Under the pieces are notes generated by a model. The model saw only the letters and a list, made by a program, of their open reading frames with translations. It did no database searches and had not been told where the DNA came from. A program made the translations under genes and the position numbers. Positions 7,140 to 14,211 of a stretch of 39,244 nt of DNA are shown piece after piece. The stretch's first letter is position 1. Each line of letters opens with the position of its first letter. Location: NCBI GenBank assembly GCA_029861595.1, contig JAOTYY010000004.1, forward strand, positions 1-39,244, in the 5' to 3' direction. The stretch is from Gammaproteobacteria bacterium (GTDB lineage Bacteria > Pseudomonadota > Gammaproteobacteria > JAHELT01).

Positions 7140-8428
7140 ACCGCATACTCACCGCTTTGCGGCGATCGCTGTTTGCGCGCCTGATGCTGATCTTTCTGGT
7201 CACCGCGATGGCTTTGGGCGCGCTCAAGCAAATCAGCGACGCGCTGGTCGAAGAAGAACGTCCGTACAGACAACTCGTGCGCGGACATCTGCGCACTTAC
7301 GTCGATTATCTGCTGGGTGAACTCGGTACGCCGCCTGATCGCGCACGTGCCCGTGCACTCACACGCGACGCACCGCTGGATATCCGGGTGGATGGCCCGG
7401 CGGGTACATGGACATCCCATCCGGAATTTCCGCAAATCGCGGATCTCGATTTCGACGATCAGGGGCACGCGCGCACCTGGCGGCACAAGCCGCGCTACTA
7501 CGTACGCAGCGAGCGCGACGGCTACACCGTGGTTTTCGCCACGCCGCCGTTCGATCACGACTTCGCGTTCGCACCCGCACGTCACTACATGCTATTTGGT
7601 TCACTGATCATCCTGCTGCTTTGTTATCTCGCCGTGCGCCGCTTGTTTTCACCGATCCGGTTGCTGCACGACGGAGTGCAGCGCATCGGTGCGGGCGAGC
7701 TCGAGTACCGGGTGCCGGCAAACCGCAGCGACGAGCTGGGCGAACTGGCGAGCGCCGTCAACACCATGGCGGGCGATGTGGGACAGATGCTGGAATCGAA
7801 ACGGCAGCTGCTGTTCGCCATCAGCCATGAGCTGCGCTCGCCTATCACCCGCGCGCGCCTGGCGCTGGAACTGCTCGACGTTGCCGACACACGATCGCTG
7901 CGTGACGATCTGGACGAAATGGAACGCATCGTCGCGGATCTGCTGGAAGGCGAACGGTTGAGTTCCCGGCACAGCGTTTTACAGCGCGAGCCGTGCGACC
8001 TGGCGGCACTGATCGAAGACGTGCTGCAGGAGGATTTTTCTGCGCAACACGGGCGTTTTACGCTCAGCGTGGACGGACGGATCCCTGCGCTGCTACTCGA
8101 CGTGACGCGCATGAAACTGCTGCTGCGCAATCTTCTGAGAAATGCCCTGGTCTACGGCGGCGAAGAGAACGTGGAGGTATACCTGCACGCTGCCGGTGAG
8201 GGTGTGACGTTACAGATAAGCGATCATGGGGAAGGTATTCCCGCCCAGCACATCGACAAGGTGAGCGAACCATTTTACCGCGTCGACTCCTCGCGCAATC
8301 GCGGCAGTGGCGGCATCGGTCTGGGTCTGTATCTGTGCCGGCGCATCGCCGAAGTGCATGGTGGAAGCCTCGCCATCAACAGCGTGCAGGGCGAAGGCAC
8401 GACCGTAGAGGTCAAACTTACGCCCTAG
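7136..8428 (+). CDS. sensor histidine kinase
   Basis: A 430-residue membrane kinase. TM1 is about residues 14-32, a periplasmic sensor of about 120 residues follows, and TM2 is about 151-168 (YMLFGSLIILLLCYLAV). A HAMP domain (about 170-222) leads to HisKA with His231 in ISHELRSPITRAR. The ATPase domain carries the N box (Asn336 in RNLLRNALVYGG), G1 DHGEGIP, the F region SEPFYRVD and G2 GGIGLGLYLC. Start ATG 7136 overlaps the regulator stop. The periplasmic domain has no recognisable ligand fold and contains acidic and His-rich patches (for example DFDDQGHARTWRH), compatible with but not proof of metal sensing. The gene ends where the oppositely oriented Nudix gene ends, with no spacer. Confidence 0.95.
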   Translation: MNRILTALRRSLFARLMLIFLVTAMALGALKQISDALVEEERPYRQLVRGHLRTYVDYLLGELGTPPDRARARALTRDAPLDIRVDGPAGTWTSHPEFPQIADLDFDDQGHARTWRHKPRYYVRSERDGYTVVFATPPFDHDFAFAPARHYMLFGSLIILLLCYLAVRRLFSPIRLLHDGVQRIGAGELEYRVPANRSDELGELASAVNTMAGDVGQMLESKRQLLFAISHELRSPITRARLALELLDVADTRSLRDDLDEMERIVADLLEGERLSSRHSVLQREPCDLAALIEDVLQEDFSAQHGRFTLSVDGRIPALLLDVTRMKLLLRNLLRNALVYGGEENVEVYLHAAGEGVTLQISDHGEGIPAQHIDKVSEPFYRVDSSRNRGSGGIGLGLYLCRRIAEVHGGSLAINSVQGEGTTVEVKLTP

Positions 8429-8959
8429 CTAACCAGCATCGCGCTGCCCGCCGGCGCAGTCAAGCCCGGCGCGAATCTCCGGCGCCGCCGGCTCGCCAGC
8501 GCTGAACAACGCTGTGAGCAAGGGGCGATCCTGCGGAAAGCGCCAGGGTCTTTCGATACGCACACCATCGACATCGAGCAAGGTAGACGGATTCAGCACC
8601 AATACCTCGCGTATCTCGAAAAAATCCAACGGCTTGAAGTCGCCGGCCACATCCAGCCGCTTTTCCGGAATACAACGGAACAGCACGAAACGTCCACCTT
8701 TGCGCGCACCGACGCGTTCCGCCACCTGCACTATCAGCCCGGTTTCCTCGAGTGTCTCGCGACGCGCTGTACACGCGGGCGATTCCCCGGGTTCACGGGT
8801 GCCGGCGGGCAATTGCAGTTCACCGTTGAACCGGCCTATGGTCATCACCACACCCCGTTCGGTGGCTATGTAACAGCCGGCAGCCTTCACACGATCATGG
8901 TCGGCACTCGCGGCTGCGCACACAATCAATGCCAGGGTTAACAAACAACCTTCACGCAT
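8429..8959 (-). CDS. exported Nudix hydrolase
   Basis: A 176-residue Nudix protein with a full Nudix box, GTREPGE then seven residues then RETLEETGL, matching Gx5Ex7REUxEExGU. The unusual part is the N terminus: from ATG 8959 the sequence MREGCLLTLALIVCAAASA is a convincing signal peptide followed directly by the catalytic domain. Most Nudix enzymes are cytosolic and act on nucleoside diphosphates linked to another group; an exported one would meet different substrates. An in-frame extension upstream to 9040 exists but runs into the divergent radical SAM gene. The ribosome binding site is weak. The gene is divergent from the radical SAM gene at 9022, with a 62 nt shared promoter region. Confidence 0.85.
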   Translation of the reverse strand: MREGCLLTLALIVCAAASADHDRVKAAGCYIATERGVVMTIGRFNGELQLPAGTREPGESPACTARRETLEETGLIVQVAERVGARKGGRFVLFRCIPEKRLDVAGDFKPLDFFEIREVLVLNPSTLLDVDGVRIERPWRFPQDRPLLTALFSAGEPAAPEIRAGLDCAGGQRDAG

Positions 8960-9021
8960 GCTGCTATTCTTACATGAAAGGCGCCCTACGCGATCAGCAG
9001 AAAAAGTTTCGTACCGATAGC

Positions 9022-10089
9022 ATGACCGATCACCACACACATCACCGCAAAGGACGGGGTGCTCTATCTAATCCCGACGCTCGCTTCGAGGCGGACCGGC
9101 ACGTCGCTTTTGACGACGACCACGATTACGACCAGTCGGTGCCGGCAACTACGCTTACGCCCGACCACGCCCGGTCGATAATTTCCCGCAACGACTCGCC
9201 GGACATCCCGTTCGAACAATCGATAAATCCCTATCGCGGTTGCGAACACGGTTGCGTGTACTGTTTTGCGAGACCCTCGCACGAGTACCTGGGACTGTCC
9301 TGCGGACTGGATTTCGAGACCCGGCTGTTCCACAAACCAAACGCGGCGAAGCTGCTGCACGAGGAGTTGAGCGCGCGCGCTTACCGCTGCAAGCCGATCG
9401 CGCTCGGCGTAAACACCGACGCCTACCAGCCAAGCGAACGCAAACTGGGTATTACCCGGCAACTTCTGGAAATCATGCGCGAGTTCCGCCAGCCGGTGAA
9501 TATCGTGACCAAGTCCGCGCTGGTTGAGCGGGACACGGATATTCTCGCGGACATGGCAGACCACAATCTGGTGCACGTGATGGTCTCGGTGACCACACTG
9601 GACAAGGATCTGGCCAGGCTCATGGAACCGCGGGCTACCGCACCGCCACGGCGTCTGGCGGCCATGCGCGCACTCGCCGATGCCGGCGTCCCGGTCGGAA
9701 TGCTGTTTGCGCCGCTGATCCCGGCGCTCAACGAGCCAGAGATGGAAACGCTGCTCGAGGCCGCCGCCCAGGCCGGTGCGGAATCCGCCGGCTACGTCAT
9801 CCTGCGCCTGCCGCACGGGATCAAGGATCTGTTTCGCGACTGGCTGGAGCAGCACTACCCGTTAAAGGCCCGTCACGTGATGAGCGTGGTGCAATCATTG
9901 CATGGCGGCAAGGACTACGACGCTCAATGGGGACAACGCATGCGCGGGCGCGGGCCATTCGCCGATCTGATGGCACAACGGTTTGCCGCACAGTGCCGCA
10001 AACTCGGTCTGAACGCCACGCGCCGCCAGCTTGACGGTACTCGATTTCACGTGCCGGTAGCGGCTGGCGGGCAATTGGGATTGTGGTGA
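9022..10089 (+). CDS. PA0069-type radical SAM protein (SPL-like)
   Basis: A 355-residue radical SAM protein. The 4Fe-4S cluster motif is Cys74-x3-Cys78-x2-Cys81 in YRGCEHGCVYCFARP. The start resembles the family opening (KGRGALSNP), and INPYRGC and LGVNTDAYQPSE are family blocks. These proteins are often annotated as related to spore photoproduct lyase, but their reaction is not established as far as I know. I chose ATG 9022, just before the KGRGA block; ATG 8974 is in frame. No ribosome binding site stands out. The nearest neighbour is the divergent exported Nudix gene. A second, distinct SPL-like protein is encoded at 15884. Confidence 0.92.
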   Translation: MTDHHTHHRKGRGALSNPDARFEADRHVAFDDDHDYDQSVPATTLTPDHARSIISRNDSPDIPFEQSINPYRGCEHGCVYCFARPSHEYLGLSCGLDFETRLFHKPNAAKLLHEELSARAYRCKPIALGVNTDAYQPSERKLGITRQLLEIMREFRQPVNIVTKSALVERDTDILADMADHNLVHVMVSVTTLDKDLARLMEPRATAPPRRLAAMRALADAGVPVGMLFAPLIPALNEPEMETLLEAAAQAGAESAGYVILRLPHGIKDLFRDWLEQHYPLKARHVMSVVQSLHGGKDYDAQWGQRMRGRGPFADLMAQRFAAQCRKLGLNATRRQLDGTRFHVPVAAGGQLGLW

Positions 10090-10099
10090 CAGGGTTGCG
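10084..10099 (+). promoter_or_regulatory. weak sigma-54-like promoter
   Basis: TGGTGACAGGGTTGCG keeps TGG and TTGC at the correct 16-nt geometry of a -24/-12 element but differs from the TGGCAC and TTGCW consensus. It overlaps the end of the radical SAM gene, 32 nt upstream of the membrane-protein start at 10131. It is listed only because three better matches occur in the window. Confidence 0.2.
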
Positions 10100-10130
10100 A
10101 AACAGCGCTCGTTCCCGATAATCGGAAATC

Positions 10131-10784
10131 ATGAAATACACGCCTATATCAGTTATCGCGCGCGCACTCACCGTTTTCTGGGCATTCGTCACCGGCGGTC
10201 TGATCCTGGAACAGGCCGCCAGTTTTTCTACCATGTCGCTGGGCGGACTGGGCGCCGTCGTTGCCGGTCTGCTGGTTCCGATGCTGCTGCTATGGATGAT
10301 GGTGGGCAGTATTTTGCAGCGCAACATGATCGCCCAACGGCTGGAGGCGCTCGAGCGCACCCAGGAAGAGCTTGGATTGCAGATCAAGCTGATCCTTAAC
10401 ACGGTGCAGAAACCGACACCGGATGAAACCGCCAGCTCGGCCGCCGGTGGCAGCATCCAGGTCGTGGAAGGCGAAGAAGTCGGCCCCGAGTTCATCCACC
10501 GCAGTACCGTGATTGTGGACGACTGGGTGGAAGTGGAGTTCCGCAACGTGGGCGGACCCGCGAGCCAGGTGATGGCGATCACCGAAGGCGATACTGAAAC
10601 CCGTGTCACCACCGACAGGGTCGGCAGCTGGAAATCGGTGAAAGTTTCGCTGCAGGCGGTCAACGGCACGGATCAGCCGTTTCGTTTCTGCCTCAACTTC
10701 GCCAATCTCCGCGGCGACGAGCAACAGCAGTTCTTTCGATATTCCGGCGAGGGCGTTGTCGCGATTCACCGGCCCTCCGCCTGA
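10131..10784 (+). CDS. hypothetical membrane protein with coiled coil
   Basis: A 217-residue protein. Two hydrophobic helices (about 8-30 and 39-61, the latter GAVVAGLLVPMLLLWMMVG) are followed by a predicted coiled coil (IAQRLEALERTQEELGLQIKLI, about 68-90) and a C-terminal soluble domain of about 110 residues with an alternating beta pattern (STVIVDDWVEVEFRNVG and WKSVKVSLQAVNG). The single C-terminal Cys is in FRFCLNFANL. I do not recognise the family. The C-terminal part is probably cytoplasmic if the two helices form a hairpin. The ChaC-like gene follows after 12 nt, so the two are likely co-transcribed. Confidence 0.75.
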   Translation: MKYTPISVIARALTVFWAFVTGGLILEQAASFSTMSLGGLGAVVAGLLVPMLLLWMMVGSILQRNMIAQRLEALERTQEELGLQIKLILNTVQKPTPDETASSAAGGSIQVVEGEEVGPEFIHRSTVIVDDWVEVEFRNVGGPASQVMAITEGDTETRVTTDRVGSWKSVKVSLQAVNGTDQPFRFCLNFANLRGDEQQQFFRYSGEGVVAIHRPSA

Positions 10785-10796
10785 CGAGCACCGTTC

Positions 10797-11333
10797 GTGC
10801 AACTTCCGGCCGGGAATTTGTGGGTCTTCGGGTACGGTTCGCTGTTGTGGCGGCCGGGCTTCGCGTACTTGGAAAAGCAGCGCGCCCGGGTGTTCGGTTA
10901 CCACCGGTCTTTGTGCGTCTGGTCGTGGCACCACCGCGGCCGGCCGGAAAGTCCCGGACTGGTGCTGGGTCTGGACGCCGGCGGCTCCGTGCTGGGCATG
11001 GCCTACCGGGTCGCGGCCAGCGCCCGGGAAGCCACGTTGGAATACCTGTATGGCCGCGAAATGGTGACCCCCGTATACGCCCCGCGACTGGTGCGGGCCG
11101 AAACAGCCGAAGGTTCGGTTCAGGCACTGACGTTTACGGTGGATCGCAACCACGACCAGTATGCCGGCCGACTGCCGCTGGCAAAGGCGCTGGCGGTTGT
11201 GTGCGACGCGCAGGGCAAGAGCGGACAGAATCGGGAGTACGTGCTGAAGACCGCCAGCACCCTGCACGAGCTGGCAGTACGCGACCCGGCAATTCAGCGT
11301 CTTGCCGGGCTGCTGCACGACCGCGGCGGCTAA
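10797..11333 (+). CDS. gamma-glutamylcyclotransferase, ChaC-like
   Basis: A 178-residue ChaC-type protein. The substrate loop is VFGYGSLLWRPGF near the N terminus, and the catalytic Glu is in EYLYGREMV around residue 83. ChaC enzymes cleave glutathione to 5-oxoproline and Cys-Gly in the cytosol. The frame begins with GTG 10797; the ACGAGCACC sequence before it is a modest ribosome binding site, and no ATG lies ahead of the conserved loop. Length is shorter than E. coli ChaC (about 230), but the conserved core is complete. A second gamma-glutamylcyclotransferase-fold gene of the AIG2/GGACT type occurs at 17889. Confidence 0.88.
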   Translation: MQLPAGNLWVFGYGSLLWRPGFAYLEKQRARVFGYHRSLCVWSWHHRGRPESPGLVLGLDAGGSVLGMAYRVAASAREATLEYLYGREMVTPVYAPRLVRAETAEGSVQALTFTVDRNHDQYAGRLPLAKALAVVCDAQGKSGQNREYVLKTASTLHELAVRDPAIQRLAGLLHDRGG

Positions 11334-11395
11334 CTCCCATTCTGCTGGCTGCCTACGTCCCCCTGCGGGAAGGGCAGTTACTCGAAAACAGTCAG

Positions 11396-12073
11396 CTACT
11401 GCAGCGCAATGTCAGCGCGTGCGATCTCCGAAACGCTCTGCATGCTCGCTTCGCCGCTGCTGCGGAAGCGCCTGACCTGGAAGTACACGGTCTTGGCACC
11501 GCGCGTGCGGCTCAGCTGAAAGCGCGCCGGCAATGCGAAAGGTTGCCACTCCGCATCGCTGAAGTCGGCGCGCTCACTTACACGGAAATGGGTAGGCCCA
11601 CCTGCAACGAGCGCGGCGATCGATACATCGCGGCGGTTGGTGACGCGCTGACCAGCGTTGATGGAGAACTCGCTGATTGCAAGTCGTGTCTGCTCGGCGG
11701 TACCGGCAGACAGCGGTGCATCGCAGGTCGGGCCCAGGCCACCGGTTTGCAGTCCCACCTCGATAACAACGTCGAAGCGCTTGGCGCCGTGCTGCACGCG
11801 GTATCCACGGTACTGATCCCGGGAAACGGTCAGCATCAGAGGTGTCGCCGGCACGCCGCTGAAGCTCACGTTGCCTTGCATGTCGGTGCGCAGAGCACCG
11901 AACTGGTCCGGGTCCGCCGGCGTGCCCAGGCACACGGCCGCGTCGTTCAGCGGCGTGCTTTTGGCCGCGTCTATCACGCGGATATGAATATCGGCTGCGG
12001 CCGCCCCTGTGGCAGTGAACAAACCGACCAATATCGTCACTAGTTGAGCGAAATTGCGCGAATAGTTTGTCAT
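11396..12073 (-). CDS. secreted protein with carboxypeptidase regulatory-like domain
   Basis: A 225-residue exported protein. ATG 12073 is preceded by AGAGGTCACGAG. The signal peptide is about residues 1-27 (LVTILVGLFTATGAAAA), followed by an Ig-like strand pattern ADIHIRVIDAAKSTPLNDA and TDMQGNVSFSGVP, typical of carboxypeptidase regulatory-like domains. Two Cys residues (AAVCLG and GPTCDAP) could pair. The C-terminal half is also beta-rich (THFRVSERADFSDAEWQPF). Such domains often mediate carbohydrate or protein contacts in the envelope; no enzyme motif is visible. Neighbours are unrelated. Confidence 0.75.
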   Translation of the reverse strand: MTNYSRNFAQLVTILVGLFTATGAAAADIHIRVIDAAKSTPLNDAAVCLGTPADPDQFGALRTDMQGNVSFSGVPATPLMLTVSRDQYRGYRVQHGAKRFDVVIEVGLQTGGLGPTCDAPLSAGTAEQTRLAISEFSINAGQRVTNRRDVSIAALVAGGPTHFRVSERADFSDAEWQPFALPARFQLSRTRGAKTVYFQVRRFRSSGEASMQSVSEIARADIALQ

Positions 12074-12220
12074 CTCGTGACCTCTGTCCAGTTTTCGGCC
12101 TCTGCACCGAAGGCTCATGCGCTACATCATCCACCATCGCGAGCCCGCATCCAACCTGAACTCCCGACGCACGGACAAACGGCTTGGCGTCGGAAGCTTG
12201 GCGCACGAGAAGCGGTTGGC

Positions 12221-12233
12221 AACTTCAGAAGTT
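12221..12233. promoter_or_regulatory. 13-bp inverted repeat upstream of the PilZ promoter
   Basis: AACTTCAGAAGTT is a perfect six-base inverted repeat around one central base, centred about 76 bp before the expected transcription start of the sigma-54-like promoter at 12277. Enhancer-binding activators of sigma-54 promoters bind at roughly such distances. No named activator can be assigned, and a chance palindrome is possible. Confidence 0.3.
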
Positions 12234-12276
12234 GACACTGCCGCCGTTAGCCTACGGTATAAGGGGATTTGCCAGC

Positions 12277-12292
12277 TGGCACCCGTTTTGCT
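12277..12292 (+). promoter_or_regulatory. sigma-54 (-24/-12) promoter of the PilZ gene
   Basis: TGGCACCCGTTTTGCT matches TGGCAC-N5-TTGCW exactly. The predicted start of transcription is near 12303. A GGAG-containing ribosome binding site and the GTG start at 12326 follow at a sensible distance. The element lies in the intergenic space between a divergent secreted-protein gene and the PilZ gene. Confidence 0.7.
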
Positions 12293-12325
12293 ATTACTGC
12301 CTAAACTAACCGGAGTTCATCAGGC

Positions 12326-12676
12326 GTGCTGAATCTAGAATCCGTTATCATGGCCCGCTCCGACCGGCGTACCGAAAAACGCCAGGAGACGGCCGAGCAC
12401 ATCGACTTGTACGTCGATGACAGCTTCGTTGCGACTTGTCGACTGCGTGATCTGTGCTCTTCCGGCGCTTTTATCGAAACGGATTTACAGGAAAAGCTGC
12501 CGGTGGGCACCACGCTGGAAATGCATTTCCCCTTGGCCCGCGGGTCCGGTGTAAGCCAGAAAGCGCTCTGCATGCAAGCCGTCGTGGCACGCATCGCAGA
12601 ACACGGCGTCGGTGTAATGATTACCAACAAGTCGCTCGTGCCGCTTGGGAAAAACAGCGATACCGTGGTGATTTAA
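12326..12676 (+). CDS. PilZ-like domain protein
   Basis: A 116-residue single-domain protein resembling PilZ. The N-terminal part has RxxxR (in RRTEKRQ), the arginine motif that grips c-di-GMP. The second motif, normally (D/N)xSxxG, reads DLCSSGAFIE here, with Cys at the Ser position, so binding may be altered. The fold continues as LPVGTTLEMHFPL and ends GVGVMITNKS. I give GTG 12326 because GGAG sits about 11 nt before it; ATG 12350, right before the RxxxR motif, is the alternative. Single-domain PilZ proteins act as c-di-GMP receptors that control motility or polysaccharide output, or in divergent cases work in pilus assembly. The promoter is of sigma-54 type. Confidence 0.75.
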   Translation: MLNLESVIMARSDRRTEKRQETAEHIDLYVDDSFVATCRLRDLCSSGAFIETDLQEKLPVGTTLEMHFPLARGSGVSQKALCMQAVVARIAEHGVGVMITNKSLVPLGKNSDTVVI

Positions 12677-12795
12677 AGGCGGGGGTCAGCTCCGCAAACA
12701 AACGAACGGATCACCGTCAGCGGCCCTCCCGTAGCCCGCGCGTTACCCTTGTCTCAATAGATTCCGACAGCCGGTCAACTTTACAGTTGTCCAGG

Positions 12796-13230
12796 CTAGG
12801 CGCCTTTCTGGTGCACCGTGACGCTTATCTGCGCCTTGCCTTCGTCGTCGTTGCGGTGCGACCACCACGTCTCCAGACTGGTAATTGTATCCTCGGGAAT
12901 CTCGGTGGTGGGATGATCGATGGTAACGTTCGGATCCTGCATGAACTTGATCAGGAAATGTTTGAACATGATGATGTCCTGATCTTTCAACGCGTGATTC
13001 TTGACCCGTTTGAAATTCACGTAAGTCCCGTTGGTGCTGTTCATGTCCTCCAGTAACGGCTCCAGCATCGTCGGTGAAATCTTACAGTGGTGCGAGCTGA
13101 CCAGCGGATCGGATATCGTCAGATCGTTGCTTTCGCCGCGGCCGATAAGAAACACCTGATCCCCGAGCTTGTACTCGGCCAGTTTGCGGCGCTTGGTCGA
13201 ATAGACGATCAGTTTTCCGATTGAACTCAT
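12796..13230 (-). CDS. FHA domain protein
   Basis: A 144-residue cytoplasmic protein whose N-terminal two thirds is an FHA domain: LIGRGESNDLTISDPLVSSHHCKI and then NSTNGTYVN carry the Gly-Arg, Ser, His and Asn residues that read phosphothreonine. A charged tail with DDEGKAQISVTVHQKG follows. FHA proteins bind Thr-phosphorylated partners and often accompany Ser/Thr kinases or secretion systems; no kinase gene lies in this window. ATG 13230 starts the family-like MSSIGKL; an in-frame ATG at 13254 would add 8 residues. A sigma-54-like promoter sits 37 nt upstream. Confidence 0.9.
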   Translation of the reverse strand: MSSIGKLIVYSTKRRKLAEYKLGDQVFLIGRGESNDLTISDPLVSSHHCKISPTMLEPLLEDMNSTNGTYVNFKRVKNHALKDQDIIMFKHFLIKFMQDPNVTIDHPTTEIPEDTITSLETWWSHRNDDEGKAQISVTVHQKGA

Positions 13231-13266
13231 AAAAATACCGGACCGAAGGATCAACCTTGCAGGACA

Positions 13267-13282
13267 AGCAAAGTTAACGCCA
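13267..13282 (-). promoter_or_regulatory. candidate sigma-54 promoter of the FHA gene
   Basis: Read on the minus strand, TGGCGTTAACTTTGCT has the TGG(C) and TTGCT boxes at exact -24/-12 spacing, with two mismatches (GT for AC) in the -24 box. The predicted start near 13256 is about 26 nt before the FHA ATG, similar to the leader lengths predicted at the PilZ and DUF3135 promoters. Confidence 0.45.
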
Positions 13283-13294
13283 GGTGGACATCAC

Positions 13295-13634
13295 TCATTT
13301 TCGCGGACGTTCACTCAAAGCAGCATAATAAGGCGTATCCGGGCGCAACCCAAGGCTCGCAGCCAACAAACTCATGCGCCGACCGATCCGCCGGGCCTCG
13401 TGCTCGTCGGTAACGCTGGCGAGCAGCATGTTCAGGTTGGTCAACTCTTTGCGCACACCCAGTTGCGGTGGGCTGCAGCCGGCGTTTTTCAAAACCCGGT
13501 AAGCCAATCTGAACTCGTCGGGCACCAAGCCGTCTTCCTCCGCGGGCAACGGCTTTCCGGCGCCTGGCTAACGCGTCGAAGTCACCGTACTGTTGCGCCG
13601 CCCGGATACGCTCTTCAACAAGTTTCTCGAACAC
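13295..13634 (-). pseudogene. DUF1992 (DnaJ-homologue domain) gene with a frameshift
   Basis: Two overlapping minus-strand frames together encode one DUF1992 protein. The first gives FEKLVEERIRAAQQYGDFDALA; the second gives GKPLPAEEDGLVPDEFRLAY and RVLKNAGCSPPQLGVRKEL. Between them the expected family text A-G-A-G-K-P is restored by removing a single base at about 13565. The span of 340 nt equals 113 codons plus one base, consistent with one insertion. A GTG at 13634 just before FEKL is the likely start; AGGAACTGGAAG lies upstream. The family is found in many bacteria and has no settled function. The lesion may be real or a sequencing error; the rest of the reading frame looks well kept. Confidence 0.8.
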
Positions 13635-13779
13635 AACCGGCTTCCAGTTCCTATGTCGGCTCTGCAAAGCAGATCTTAACAGCCTCTCAGGCCGTGGCGC
13701 AGTGGTGAACAGCCTCTGGTAGACGCCATGCAGCAATATTTCGGGTTACACTGCGGCAGCAACGTAACGGGAGCCAAAC

Positions 13780-14190
13780 GTGGGCAACCAATCGAACAAA
13801 TCCGCGCAGAGCGACAGCGAATGGCGCCAGCAACTGGCGCCCGAGCAGTTCGAGGTGCTGCGCAAAGAAGGCACGGAACGGCCGTTCAGCAGCCCCTTGA
13901 ACGATGAGAAACGGCGGGGCACGTACGTGTGTGCAGGCTGTGGGCAGAAACTGTTTACCTCCGACATGAAATTCGACAGCGGCACCGGCTGGCCGAGCTT
14001 TCACAGCACCATTGACAGCGCATGCGTAACCAGACGTGACTTCAAACTGCTGCTGCCCCGCACCGAGTACCACTGCGCAAACTGTGGCGGCCACCAAGGG
14101 CACGTGTTCAACGATGGACCGCAGCCGAGTGGTTTGCGTTACTGCAACAATGGCGTGGCACTGAAGTTTGTCCCGGACGAAGATGACTGA
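13780..14190 (+). CDS. msrB: peptide-methionine (R)-S-oxide reductase
   Basis: A 136-residue MsrB that reduces the R epimer of methionine sulfoxide in proteins. Structural zinc ligands are Cys51, Cys54, Cys99 and Cys102 (CAGCG and CANCGG). The catalytic Cys122 is in LRYCNNGVALKF, and GTGWPSFH is the family signature. The usual RYC-(I/V)-N-S-A-S tract reads YCNNGVAL here, a mild variation. No signal peptide, so it is cytosolic. GTG 13780 follows CGGGAGCC, an adequate ribosome binding site. Two msrA genes lie at 29353 and 30658 but not adjacent to this gene. Confidence 0.95.
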   Translation: MGNQSNKSAQSDSEWRQQLAPEQFEVLRKEGTERPFSSPLNDEKRRGTYVCAGCGQKLFTSDMKFDSGTGWPSFHSTIDSACVTRRDFKLLLPRTEYHCANCGGHQGHVFNDGPQPSGLRYCNNGVALKFVPDEDD

Positions 14191-14211
14191 GCCGTCGCAG
14201 CCGTCGTAACC

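Noticed and set aside
10820-12043. Long plus-strand open frame of 407 codons across the ChaC-like and secreted-protein genes
   Set aside because: Its translation is Arg/Pro/Gly-rich with no recognisable motif; the true genes in other frames carry signal peptide and catalytic motifs, so this is a GC-driven shadow.
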